This document shows, in pieces, positions 47,400 through 55,180 of a stretch of DNA of 64,000 nt (within the stretch, counting starts at the first letter, position 1; every line of letters starts with the position of its first letter). Source of the DNA: Streptosporangium sp. NBC_01755 (lineage in GTDB: Bacteria > Actinomycetota > Actinomycetes > Streptosporangiales > Streptosporangiaceae); NCBI RefSeq assembly GCF_035917995.1, contig NZ_CP109131.1:5084001-5148000 (forward strand), written 5' to 3'. The notes beneath the pieces were generated by a model, which saw only the letters and a program-made list of their open reading frames with translations, was not told the origin of the DNA and did not search any database. Made by a program: the position numbers and the translations under genes.

Positions 47400-48005
47400 T
47401 TACGCGGTGAATAACCGGTAGAAGAAGTGAACGGCAGTGCTGATCATGCTCTCGGTCGAGGGCGGGTCGTCGGCCAGCACCCACTCGATGAGCAGCTCCT
47501 GGATCGCCCCGATCATGCCCAGTGCGAGCAGATGCCGGTTGGCCTTGACCGCTTCCGGCAGGTCTGCGACGTTCAGCTCGATCATGTCGGTGAAGGCCGT
47601 GACGGCCAGCTGCCGTGAGCTGACGAGGCAGTCACCGGCCCTGCGCACCTCCAGGTGCATGATCCTGGCGCGACGCCTGTCTTCGGTGACGAAGTTGATG
47701 TATCCGGAGATTCCCGCCTCAACTCGGGTGGTCAGAGTGTCGGTGGCCTGCTCTATGGACTTCGCCACCGACTGCAGCGTCTCGTGCACGCACCGGTCGT
47801 GCACGGCCCGCATCAACTCGTTGCGCCCGGAGAAGCACTCGTAGAAGGCGCGGTTGGAGATACGTGCCGCGGCGCACAACCTCTCGATCGTGGTTTCGGG
47901 GAATCCGATATCGGAGTAAAGGATGTACGCCGCGGAGATCAGACGTTCCCGGCGTTCCGCCAGTCGCTCCTCCGCTGACATTCCACGATACGGCCGTCCG
48001 TTCAT
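47400..48005 (-). CDS. TetR-family transcriptional regulator
   Basis: A 201-residue protein: N-terminal helix-turn-helix (RLISAAYILYSDIGFPETTIERLCAAARISNRAFYECF in part, about 20-60) and an unrelated ligand-binding C-terminal half. The ATG at 48005 follows CAGGGG. Tandem operator-like repeats lie 57-116 bases upstream, consistent with autoregulation. It converges with the STAS gene. Ligand and targets unknown. Confidence 0.9.
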   Translation of the reverse strand: MNGRPYRGMSAEERLAERRERLISAAYILYSDIGFPETTIERLCAAARISNRAFYECFSGRNELMRAVHDRCVHETLQSVAKSIEQATDTLTTRVEAGISGYINFVTEDRRRARIMHLEVRRAGDCLVSSRQLAVTAFTDMIELNVADLPEAVKANRHLLALGMIGAIQELLIEWVLADDPPSTESMISTAVHFFYRLFTA

Positions 48006-48061
48006 GTCAAACCCCTGAGAGTCGGTGTGGGGTTGACGGATAATCGCTTTGTCACTTCCAC

Positions 48062-48121
48062 CTCATGGTTCTAGCCCCCAGAATCAACCATCTCATGGTT
48101 CTAGCCCCCAGAATTAACCAT
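48062..48121. promoter_or_regulatory. Two tandem 30-bp operator-like units upstream of tetR
   Basis: Units 48062-48091 and 48092-48121 differ by one base. Each contains ATGGTT...AACCAT as an inverted pair around a CCCCC core. The position upstream of the TetR start suggests binding sites for it. A further symmetric site, GACTAGTC, lies at 48199-48206. Confidence 0.6.
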
Positions 48122-49067
48122 TATGGGTGCAAGATCCTTTTTGTGGAAGGGGCATTGTGCTATTACCTGCGTTGCCCATGCGGGAAGGTGACAAGTCTGA
48201 CTAGTCGGTCAAGTTCCTTCTAGCTGCGGGTGAATGAGGGGGACCTGCCGCGACCCGAGCACCCTGTGCGCGTTCCTGGCGGCCCAGTCGGAGGTGCGCT
48301 GTCCGGTCGCCGCGGTCAAGGTCGTCTACTCTGTGCCGTGACGGGTGCCCCGGAAGGCGAAACGCCGCTCGGGTGCCCCGGATTTCTCGTGCGGGTCCGC
48401 CGCCGGTTCGCCGCGGGTCGGTTGACGGGCCGCGGCCCGCGAGGCCCCGGCGGGTGAACCCGCGCCGCCGTGCCTATCTACACCAGGCTGCCCTCCCGGC
48501 GCTTATGCAGAGGCCCGAGGTCCGGGCTTTGTTTCGCAGGGAGAGGCTGTCCCATTCACAGAATTTCGTTGTCGAACCGTCTCTGTGCTCGATGTATCCG
48601 GATCGGCCTCCCGCCTCCACGCGGTATCCCCTGGAGTTCGGCGAGTGGAATCCGCTGCACCCCCTGAGCAACGCCCCGACGTTGTTATCGGATCTGTAGA
48701 ATATGTACCGTACGGATCTGCTTGTCTGCCGACAGTCCAGCGCGTTCTCCCGGGCGGTCGATGCGGTTGTCGGGGCGAAAGTGAATCCGGTCGGCGTGAC
48801 CATGGCACGAGTGCGGTGGTGGCCTTTCTCCAGTTTTTCATGTGTCTCACTTCTACTGGTGCGGCACGGAGAGTATGGACTGTGATGCCGTGCGCTACCT
48901 GTTCTCGACGCCGGAAATCACGTCTCCGGATGAGGCCTGAGGGCAATACCGTTTAACGGCATGCTGCAAGAGCTCGAAGATGGGAATTCCGGTGGCGGGC
49001 CGGGCCTCGGCGGCGGTGGGAAACCGCGCCCGGCCCGTAGCCTGGCACGCTCGACCCGTAAGCCCCG
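48122..49067. other. Gene-poor region between tetR and nucS
   Basis: About 950 bases with no frame that I can support. Short frames exist on both strands but lack ribosome sites, high-GC codon pattern and recognisable motifs, and composition is more mixed than in neighbouring genes. It may be decayed coding DNA or hold small RNAs; nothing specific is seen apart from the GACTAGTC site. Confidence 0.6.
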
Positions 49068-49727
49068 CTAGAACAGGGTGTCGTTGCGCTCGATGCCGCG
49101 TAGCTCGTCGTAGTCGAGGGTCACGCAGCGGATCCCGCGGTCCTGGGCCAGCGTCTTGGCCTGCGGCGCGATGCTCTGGGCGGCCAGGATGCCGGTCACG
49201 GGGGCGAGCAGGGGGTCGCGGTTCATCAACTCCAGGTAGCGGGTGAGCTGCTCCACGGCGTCGATGCCGGCGCGGCGCTTGAGCTCCACGGCCACGGAGG
49301 CGCCCGTTTGGTCGCGGCAGAGGATGTCCACCGGGCCGATGGCCGTCATGTACTCGCGGCGGACGAGCGTCCAGCCCGCACCCAGGGTGGTGATGTGCTC
49401 GGCGAGCAGCTCCTGTAGGTGGGCCTCGACGCCGTCCTTGATGAGCCCGGGGTCCACGCCCAGCTCATGGCTGGTGTCGTGGATGATCTCCTCCATGGTG
49501 AGGACGAGCTTCTCGCCGGTCTTGCCGTGGGTCACCGTCCAGGTGCCCTCCTCCTCGCGGAGCCTGCACGGCGGGTTCATCCAGTTCAGCGGTTTGAAAG
49601 CCCGGTCGTCGGCGTGGATGGAGACGCTGCTGTCGGCCTTGATGAGGATGAGCCGAGGCGCCATCGGAAGATGGGCGGTGAGCTTTCCGACGTAATCCAC
49701 GCTGCACCGCGCGATGACCAGACGCAT
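49068..49727 (-). CDS. nucS: Mismatch-specific endonuclease NucS
   Basis: A 219-residue endonuclease that cuts both strands at mismatches in the non-canonical mismatch-repair system of actinobacteria, which lack MutS/MutL. The protein begins [20 protein letters not shown] and has the N-terminal DNA-binding domain, then the catalytic PD-(D/E)xK-like core: GPVDILCRD followed by [21 protein letters not shown]. The C-terminus ends GIERNDTLF, resembling the clamp-binding tail of the family. Length matches mycobacterial NucS. No strong ribosome site. Confidence 0.93.
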   Translation of the reverse strand: MRLVIARCSVDYVGKLTAHLPMAPRLILIKADSSVSIHADDRAFKPLNWMNPPCRLREEEGTWTVTHGKTGEKLVLTMEEIIHDTSHELGVDPGLIKDGVEAHLQELLAEHITTLGAGWTLVRREYMTAIGPVDILCRDQTGASVAVELKRRAGIDAVEQLTRYLELMNRDPLLAPVTGILAAQSIAPQAKTLAQDRGIRCVTLDYDELRGIERNDTLF

Positions 49728-49793
49728 TACCGAAGACTATCGGCCTGACGGTGCCCCGATCCCCGTGATCCGGCCACGGCGGTCTCCATCGCA

Positions 49794-49850
49794 CCGCCCG
49801 TGACCGTACGCGTGAGCCGGTGGGCGGCTCACGCGTACGGTCACGGGCGG
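49794..49850 (-). terminator. Perfect 26-bp inverted repeat ending the ABC operon
   Basis: Arms 49794-49819 and 49825-49850 are exact reverse complements around a 5-base loop. It lies 22 bases past the stop of the minus-strand ABC permease gene. The flank repeats GGGCGGTCAC twice more (to about 49866). Confidence 0.85.
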
Positions 49851-49872
49851 TCACGGGCGGTCACGGGTGCGG

Positions 49873-51027
49873 TCAGCGGACCACCTCGGAGAGTTTGACG
49901 CGGGCGCCGGTACGCAGGACCGCGCGCTGGTAGATGCGCGCACCGAGCAGGAGCGTGCCCACCGTGGCCAGCAACATCAGGACCGCCGCCACCACGATCT
50001 CCCAGGCGAGCACCTCGCCCCCGGCCATCCGGACCGGCATGACCATCGAGGAGAACGGCGGCACCAGCGACAGGATCCTGGCCACCGCGCTGCCCGGCTG
50101 GACCGCCGCGAAGTAGGCCACCACGTAGGTGATCATCATGAGCATCGTCATCGGTGTCAGGACGCTGTTCGCCTCCTCCTGCCTGGAGACCAGCGACCCG
50201 AGCGCCGCCGCCAGGGCGGCGAAGAACGCGTAGCCGAGGATGAACCAGAACAGGGTGCTGATCACGATGCCCGTCATGCCCGGAGGCAGGTCGGCCGCGA
50301 AGCCGGTCGCCGCCGCCGCGCCGAGACCGGCCACGATGATCACGACGAGGTTGGCCAGCGCGAGGGCGCCCAGCCCGACGATCTTGCCGCCGAGCAGCTG
50401 CCAGGGGCGGATCGAGGTCAGCAGGATCTCCACGATCCGGCTGCCCTTCTCCTCGATCACCCCCATGGCGACGTACATGGAGGAGTAGATGATCAGGAAG
50501 AACAGGGCCATGACCAGCAGGGACGCGATGCCCACCCGCACGCCCGCGTAGCGGGCGTCGGCGCCGACCGAGACCGTCTCCAGGGGGGTGACCCGCATCG
50601 CCTGGGCCACCTTGGCCGGGTCCAGGCCCGCGTCGGCCAGTTGCCGCTGGGTCTGGGCGGCCCGGTGCGCATTCTCCAGCAGCAGGCCCAGCTCGCGGTC
50701 GACCTCGCCGTCGGCGAGCAGCCTGCGGCCGTCCACCACCGCGGCGTCCACATCGCCCGCGTTGACCGCGCCGCTCGCGGCGGCCTCGTCGGGGAACTCC
50801 CTGACGGTGATCGTCACGTCCTTGGCCGTGCCGGTCAGAGCCGGTCGCAGCACCTGCGACTGCGCTCCGACGAGCCCCACCGTGTAGGAGTCGGGCCCGG
50901 AGAAGAGTTTGGGCAGGAACGCGAGCGCGGCGACCAGCACGGCGCTCACCACCAGCCCGATGACGAACGCCTTCGTACGGCCGCGCGTGATGATCTCCCG
51001 CCGTGCGACCAGCCACAGCCCGCTCAC
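49873..51027 (-). CDS. ABC-2 type permease (NatB-like)
   Basis: A 384-residue membrane half of an exporter. An N-terminal helix (FVIGLVVSAVLVAALAFL) is followed by an extracytoplasmic region of about 120 residues, then five or six helices (LLVMALFFLIIYSSMYVAMG, LANLVVIIVAGLGAAAA, ISTLFWFILGYAFFAALAAA). The segment EEKGSRIVEILLTSIRPWQLLGGKI is typical of the NatB family. The GTG start overlaps the ATPase gene's TGA by four bases. Sodium or drug export is the family theme; the substrate is not readable. Confidence 0.85.
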   Translation of the reverse strand: MSGLWLVARREIITRGRTKAFVIGLVVSAVLVAALAFLPKLFSGPDSYTVGLVGAQSQVLRPALTGTAKDVTITVREFPDEAAASGAVNAGDVDAAVVDGRRLLADGEVDRELGLLLENAHRAAQTQRQLADAGLDPAKVAQAMRVTPLETVSVGADARYAGVRVGIASLLVMALFFLIIYSSMYVAMGVIEEKGSRIVEILLTSIRPWQLLGGKIVGLGALALANLVVIIVAGLGAAAATGFAADLPPGMTGIVISTLFWFILGYAFFAALAAALGSLVSRQEEANSVLTPMTMLMMITYVVAYFAAVQPGSAVARILSLVPPFSSMVMPVRMAGGEVLAWEIVVAAVLMLLATVGTLLLGARIYQRAVLRTGARVKLSEVVR

Positions 51028-51902
51028 GCGACCGCCTCCCTGAAGATCTCGGTGAGTGTGGGCCGCTGCCAGCCGAAGTGCTCGACCTTTCCGGCCTTGA
51101 CCGCGAGGTGCAGGATCTCCTGGCCGTCGCCGTCCACGCCCGCGACGAGGACCTCGTCGCCCGTCTCGACGACCTCCCCCGGCAGGGACGCGGCCCAGCC
51201 GGGGGAGGCGTCCCTGACGATCACTCTGAGCCGGCCGCGTCCCTCCCGGTCGCGCAGGCTCTCGACCGTGCCGCTGGCCACCACGCGGCCCGCGGAGATG
51301 ATGCCGACCGAGTGGCAGAGCCGCTCGACGAGGTCCAGCTGGTGGCTGGAGAAGAGCACGGGCACGCCCGCTTCGCACCGCGCGGCGAGCACCTCGGCCA
51401 GAGCGTCGACGGCGAGCGGGTCGAGCCCGGAGAAGGGCTCGTCCAGCACGAGCACCTCGGGGTCGTGCACCAGCGCCACCGCGAGCTGCACGCGCTGCTG
51501 GTTGCCCAGGGAGAGCGCGTCCACCGTGTCGTTCGCGCGTTCGGTGAGTGCGAGCTGTTCGAGCAGGTCGCCGGTGGCCTTCCTCGTCCCGCTCGCGGTC
51601 AGGCCGCTGAGCCTGCCGAAGTACTCGACCTGCTCGGCGACCTTCATCTTCTGGTAGAGGCCGCGCTCTTCGGGCATGTAACCGAACCGGCGCCGGTCCT
51701 CGAACGTCAGAGGCCGGCCGTCGCGGAGCACCGAGCCCGAGTCGGCGGTCAGCACGCCCATCAGGATGCGCATCGTGGTGGTCTTGCCCGCGCCGTTGGC
51801 TCCGACGAAACCAAACATCTCGCCGGGTTTCACGGAGAACGTCACCCCGCTCAGGGCGGTCTTGTCGCCGTATCGTTTGTGCAGGTCGGCTATCTCGATC
51901 AT
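51024..51902 (-). CDS. ABC transporter ATP-binding protein (NatA-like)
   Basis: A 292-residue ATPase. Walker A GANGAGKT (34-41), signature LSLGNQQRVQLAVAL, Walker B VLVLDEPFSGLD and the switch histidine in LFSSHQLD are intact. The C-terminal 80 residues form the extra domain common in exporters of this type. The signature has LSLGNQQ rather than LSGGQ, as in NatA relatives. The ATG overlaps the upstream regulator's stop (ATGA). Confidence 0.92.
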   Translation of the reverse strand: MIEIADLHKRYGDKTALSGVTFSVKPGEMFGFVGANGAGKTTTMRILMGVLTADSGSVLRDGRPLTFEDRRRFGYMPEERGLYQKMKVAEQVEYFGRLSGLTASGTRKATGDLLEQLALTERANDTVDALSLGNQQRVQLAVALVHDPEVLVLDEPFSGLDPLAVDALAEVLAARCEAGVPVLFSSHQLDLVERLCHSVGIISAGRVVASGTVESLRDREGRGRLRVIVRDASPGWAASLPGEVVETGDEVLVAGVDGDGQEILHLAVKAGKVEHFGWQRPTLTEIFREAVA

Positions 51903-52252
51903 GGGGGAGATCCTTCGGTAAGGCGCCTCAGCACGGAGACGTAGTCGTGGAACGCCTGGCGGCCCTCGTCGGTGAGAGCCAGCCAGGTGCGTGGGCGCTT
52001 ACCCACGAAGGCCTTCTCCACGCGCACGTAGCCGGCCTCTTCCAGGGTGATGACATGCTTGGAGAGCAGGGAGTCGCTGACCTCGATCGTGTCGCGCAGG
52101 AAGCGGAACTCCGCCCTGTCGGTGGCCGCCAGGGCGGCCATGATCGACAGTCGGACGGGTGCGTGGATGACGTCGTCGAGGTCGTGCCGGGGGTGCGAGC
52201 CCGTACCATCCCCGGCACGACTCGTCTCTCCGGCTCCGTTCCTGCCGCTCAC
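51899..52252 (-). CDS. Winged-helix transcriptional regulator of the ABC operon
   Basis: A 117-residue DNA-binding protein: ATDRAEFRFLRDTIEVSDSLLSKHVITLEEAGYVRV is the winged helix, with a wing at KRPRTWLALTDEGRQAF. It has the length and form of the small MarR/ArsR-like regulators coded with ABC-2 exporters. Four-base overlaps on both sides (GTGA upstream, ATGA downstream) place it inside the operon. The palindrome at 52717-52728 in the operon promoter is its likely operator. Confidence 0.85.
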   Translation of the reverse strand: MSGRNGAGETSRAGDGTGSHPRHDLDDVIHAPVRLSIMAALAATDRAEFRFLRDTIEVSDSLLSKHVITLEEAGYVRVEKAFVGKRPRTWLALTDEGRQAFHDYVSVLRRLTEGSPP

Positions 52253-52689
52253 CGCTCCGCCCGCAGCACGCGCCATGCCGCGTAGAAGGGCGGGATGCTC
52301 GCACAGGCCGCCAGCGTGACCAGCGTCGCGATCCAGCCGCCGTCCGGGTCGTCGGGGCGGAAGAACGTCCCGAACACGAACACGGCCAGGAAGGCGACGA
52401 AGTAGGTGACCGTCACCGGCCCGGTGAATTTGTTGACCCAGGTGACCTCGCGGTCCTGGACCCGCATGCGGCCGAGGTGCCAGGCGAACACGAAGGTCAG
52501 GACGATCCACGCCACCCCGGCCGTGGCCCGGGACCAGCCAGGGCCGAGATACATGATCGGCCAGTACGCGATCGTGCCCAGGCCGAGGAGCGCGTAGAGC
52601 AGGCCGGCGACACGCGCCGGCCGCCGGGGGCGCCGGTCGACCTCGCCGATCTGCCGCAGAGCCTCCTCCGGCGTCAGGTCGTCTCCCAT
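52249..52689 (-). CDS. Four-helix membrane protein, first gene of the ABC operon
   Basis: A 146-residue protein with a short cytoplasmic start (GDDLTPEEALRQIGEVDRR) and four hydrophobic helices (GLLYALLGLGTIAYWPIMY, ATAGVAWIVLTFVFAWHLG, VTYFVAFLAVFVFGTFF, IATLVTLAACASIPPFYAAW). Such proteins often accompany a winged-helix regulator and may be a membrane co-sensor; the function is unknown. The ATG at 52689 has a strong GAGGAGGAGG ribosome site; an upstream ATG at 52707 is less likely. Confidence 0.75.
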   Translation of the reverse strand: MGDDLTPEEALRQIGEVDRRPRRPARVAGLLYALLGLGTIAYWPIMYLGPGWSRATAGVAWIVLTFVFAWHLGRMRVQDREVTWVNKFTGPVTVTYFVAFLAVFVFGTFFRPDDPDGGWIATLVTLAACASIPPFYAAWRVLRAER

Positions 52690-52715
52690 GCCTCCTCCTC
52701 TGTTCATGTACTCAA

Positions 52716-52744
52716 ATAGTAATTACTACTCAACTTCCATTCAA
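52716..52744 (-). promoter_or_regulatory. ABC operon promoter with operator palindrome
   Basis: On the minus strand: -35 TTGAAT (52739-52744), exactly 17 bases, -10 TACTAT (52716-52721). The exact 12-bp palindrome TAGTAATTACTA (52717-52728) overlaps the -10, as expected for a repressor site. The whole block is AT-rich, in sharp contrast to its surroundings. Confidence 0.7.
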
Positions 52745-52875
52745 GTACTTTCTTTCCCCTCCCGCGGTGCATGCCCGGCTTTTGGGTAGCCGATCCCTCT
52801 CTGGGAGACTGTTGCGGTTCGAGGACGGGCGGTTTGTCGTGCGGAGCGGGATCCGCAGGCAGGGTGGGGAGAGCG

Positions 52876-53160
52876 ATGACGGGCAGTTTTGAGACGGTCG
52901 GCGTGGCCGGCCTCGGCACTATGGGCGCCGGGATCGCCGAGTGCTTCGCCCGTGCCGGGATCGCTGTGATCGGGGTGGAGGCCGGTCCTGAGACGTTGAC
53001 GCGAGGCCGGGGCCATCTGGAGGACTCCACGGGCCGCGCGGTCGCGAAGTGCGCGAAGTATGCGAAGTATGCGAAGTGCCGCGAACCGTTCCTCGCGCCC
53101 GTACCGCTGCCGGGGCAGCTCGTCGCGGCGGGGGTCCGGAGCCTCCGAGACCTGCCGTGA
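52876..53160 (+). pseudogene. Truncated 3-hydroxyacyl-CoA dehydrogenase
   Basis: A good ribosome site (GGTGGGGAGAG) leads to ATG 52876 and 40-50 residues that are clearly the NAD-binding start of 3-hydroxybutyryl/3-hydroxyacyl-CoA dehydrogenases (VGVAGLGTMGAGIAECFARAG, IGVEAGPETLTRG). The similarity then ends in four 9-bp repeats (53044-53079), and the remaining codons to TGA 53160 match nothing I know. The full enzyme has about 290-590 residues, so most was deleted. The stop still overlaps the next gene by four bases. A homologue is known in the same place in Streptomyces. Confidence 0.7.
53044..53079 (+). repeat. 9-bp tandem repeat at the pseudogene breakpoint
   Basis: Four units of GCGAAGTRY (GCGAAGTGC/GCGAAGTAT), sitting exactly where dehydrogenase similarity stops. 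Confidence 0.85.
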
Positions 53161-53477
53161 GCCCCCGCAGGGCCCGTCGGGCCGACCCGTTCGACCGCGG
53201 CGGCAACCGGGGGTCGGCTCGTCCCGTCGGCGGATCCGTGCCAGGTGCCGACCAGACGGAAGAGTGGCCCGACGGAGACTGGCAGGTACGCCGGGTCACC
53301 GGTGGCGCGGCGGACAAGGTCTACCGCTGCCCCGGCTGCGACCAGGAGATCAGGCCGGGCCTGCCGCACCTGGTCAGCTGGCCCGCCTGGCAGGGCGGCG
53401 AGCAGGAACGCAGGCACTGGCACACCGCGTGCTGGCGCAACCGGGTCAGGCGCGGTCCTGGCAGAAGCAGATACTGA
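53157..53477 (+). CDS. Small zinc-finger-like conserved actinobacterial protein
   Basis: A 106-residue protein with a basic, disordered start and a compact C-terminal part: VYRCPGCDQEIRPGLPHLVSW ... RRHWHTACW. The CxxC, H and HxxxC spacing suggests a treble-clef or zinc-ribbon site. Streptomyces carries a similar protein here, usually labelled 'ATP/GTP-binding' without an obvious nucleotide motif. The GTG at 53157 overlaps the pseudogene stop, so the gene was once translationally coupled to the dehydrogenase. Function unknown. Confidence 0.7.
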   Translation: MSPRRARRADPFDRGGNRGSARPVGGSVPGADQTEEWPDGDWQVRRVTGGAADKVYRCPGCDQEIRPGLPHLVSWPAWQGGEQERRHWHTACWRNRVRRGPGRSRY

Positions 53478-53511
53478 CCGGCGTGAATCGCCGGTCGTGG
53501 TGAGGAGAGAC

Positions 53512-54225
53512 ATGGAGATCCGGGCCTCTACGGTGCTGCCCGCGCGCAGGGAGCCGATCGAGCTGCACACCGGTGACGGGCTGACGCTCGTCGGCGAGCT
53601 GGCCCTTCCCGCCGACCGGCCTCCGGCGGCCACACTGGTCTGCCTGCATCCGCTGCCCACCCACGGCGGCATGATGGACAGCCACGTCTACAAGAAGGCG
53701 GCGAACCGGTTGCCCGCCCTCGCCGACCTGGCCGTGCTGCGGTTCAACACGCGCGGCACCACCTCCGAGCGGGGAACATCCCAGGGCGCCTTCGGCAAGG
53801 GGGAGGACGAGCGCCTGGACGTCGCCGCGGCCCTGGAGTACGCCGACTTCCACGACCTGCCCCGGGTCTGGCTGCTCGGCTGGTCCTTCGGTACCGAACT
53901 GGCGCTCAAGTGGGGCCGCGACCCGCTGGTGGAGGGGGCGATCCTCCTCTCCCCGCCGCTGCACAGGGCTACCGACGCAGACCTCGACGGGTGGGCGGAG
54001 TTCGGGCGGCCGCTGACCGCGCTGGTTCCGGAGTTCGACGACTACCTCCGCCCCGAGCAGGCCCGCGAGCGCTTCGCCAGGGTGCCCCAGGCCGAGGTCG
54101 TCGGGGTGGACGACGCCAAGCACCTGTGGGTCGGCGAGCCGTACGTGCGGATCGTCCTCAACGAGATCGTCCTGCGGGTCAATCCGGCCGCCCACCCCCT
54201 CCCCACCGAGGTCGCCGACTCGTAG
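53512..54225 (+). CDS. Alpha/beta hydrolase
   Basis: A 237-residue serine hydrolase-fold protein. VCLHPLPTHGGMMDSHVY forms the oxyanion region, nucleophile elbow is GWSFGTELAL, and the likely histidine is in VVGVDDAKHLWVGE. NTRGTTSERG is also typical of this dienelactone-hydrolase-like group. The ATG follows GTGAGGAGAG. It lies 34 bases after the zinc-finger gene. Substrate unknown. Confidence 0.82.
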   Translation: MEIRASTVLPARREPIELHTGDGLTLVGELALPADRPPAATLVCLHPLPTHGGMMDSHVYKKAANRLPALADLAVLRFNTRGTTSERGTSQGAFGKGEDERLDVAAALEYADFHDLPRVWLLGWSFGTELALKWGRDPLVEGAILLSPPLHRATDADLDGWAEFGRPLTALVPEFDDYLRPEQARERFARVPQAEVVGVDDAKHLWVGEPYVRIVLNEIVLRVNPAAHPLPTEVADS

Positions 54226-54305
54226 GCACCCGTCCGGTTCGGACCCGTCCGGTTCGGACCCGTCCCGGAAGCCTCGTCGCCGTATCGCCGGTCGGGTCCC
54301 GTTCG

Positions 54306-54335
54306 TTGACCTCGGAGTTACCGCAACGTCATAAA
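54306..54335 (+). promoter_or_regulatory. Promoter of the second alpha/beta hydrolase
   Basis: TTGACC (54306-54311), 17-18 bases, then TCATAAA (54329-54335). Transcription would begin at about 54341, the GTG start codon itself. The preceding spacer has two-and-a-half copies of ACCCGTCCGGTTCGG (54229-54270). Confidence 0.5.
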
Positions 54336-54340
54336 CGGTT

Positions 54341-55180
54341 GTGGAAGCGGGGGTGCCAGATGGGGGCTCCGGGAATACGGTGGACGGCGTGCAGTTGTAC
54401 ACGCGATCGGCTGGAGAGGGGCTTCCGGTCGTCCTCCTTCACGCGTTCCCCCTGTCGTCGGCCATGTGGCTGGCCCAGCGCGAGGGCCTGGCCGCGGTCT
54501 GCAAGGTCATCACTCCCGACCTGCGCGGCTTCGGTGGCTCGCTGCTGGGCGGGGACGATCCCTCCCTCGACGTGATGGCCGACGACGTCGTGCGCCTGCT
54601 GGACAGCGAGGGCGTCGACCGCGCGGTCGTCGGCGGCCTGTCCATGGGCGGCTACGTGACGATGGCCCTGTGCCGCCGCCACCCCGACCGGCTGCTGGGG
54701 GTGATCCTCGCCGACACGAAGGCGGGCGCCGACCCGCAGGCCGCGAGATCCAACCGCGAGCGGATCGCCGCCGCGGTGCTTCGGGAGGGCACGTCCGTCC
54801 TGCTGAAGGAGCTGCTGCCGGGGCTGGTCGGGCAGACCACGGTGCGGAGCAGGGCGATGGTGTTCGGCCGGGTACGGGGGCTGGTCCAGTCGGCTCCGCC
54901 GACGGCCGCGGCCTGGGCGCAACGGGCCATGGCCGCCCGTCCCGACTCCTTCGACACGCTGCGGGCGATCAAGACACCCGTCCTGGTGATCGTGGGCGAG
55001 GAGGACGAGATCACCCCGCCGGCGGAAGCGGGCGCGATGGTCGAGGCGGTGCCCGACGGGCGGCTGGCCGTCATCGAGAAGGCCGGCCACCTCAGCGCGA
55101 TCGAGCAGCCCGAGGCGTTCAACCGGGCGGTGTCGGACTTCATTGCCGAGCTTGCCGGGGGATCACCACCTCGCGGATGA
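54341..55180 (+). CDS. Alpha/beta hydrolase (second)
   Basis: A 279-residue protein of the epoxide-hydrolase/haloperoxidase-like group: VVLLHAFPLSSAMW (oxyanion loop), DLRGFGGS, nucleophile elbow GGLSMGGYVT, acid in VIVGEEDEITPP and histidine EKAGHLSAIEQP. The GTG at 54341 coincides with a predicted transcription start; GTG 54380, giving VDGVQLYTRSAGEG, is a credible alternative because homologues begin about there. Its 3' end overlaps the remnant of a convergent transporter gene by 41 bases. Confidence 0.8.
   Translation: MEAGVPDGGSGNTVDGVQLYTRSAGEGLPVVLLHAFPLSSAMWLAQREGLAAVCKVITPDLRGFGGSLLGGDDPSLDVMADDVVRLLDSEGVDRAVVGGLSMGGYVTMALCRRHPDRLLGVILADTKAGADPQAARSNRERIAAAVLREGTSVLLKELLPGLVGQTTVRSRAMVFGRVRGLVQSAPPTAAAWAQRAMAARPDSFDTLRAIKTPVLVIVGEEDEITPPAEAGAMVEAVPDGRLAVIEKAGHLSAIEQPEAFNRAVSDFIAELAGGSPPRG

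Noticed and set aside
48474-48946. Short ORFs on both strands in the tetR-nucS gap
   Set aside because: No ribosome sites, no recognisable motifs and no consistent high-GC codon pattern.
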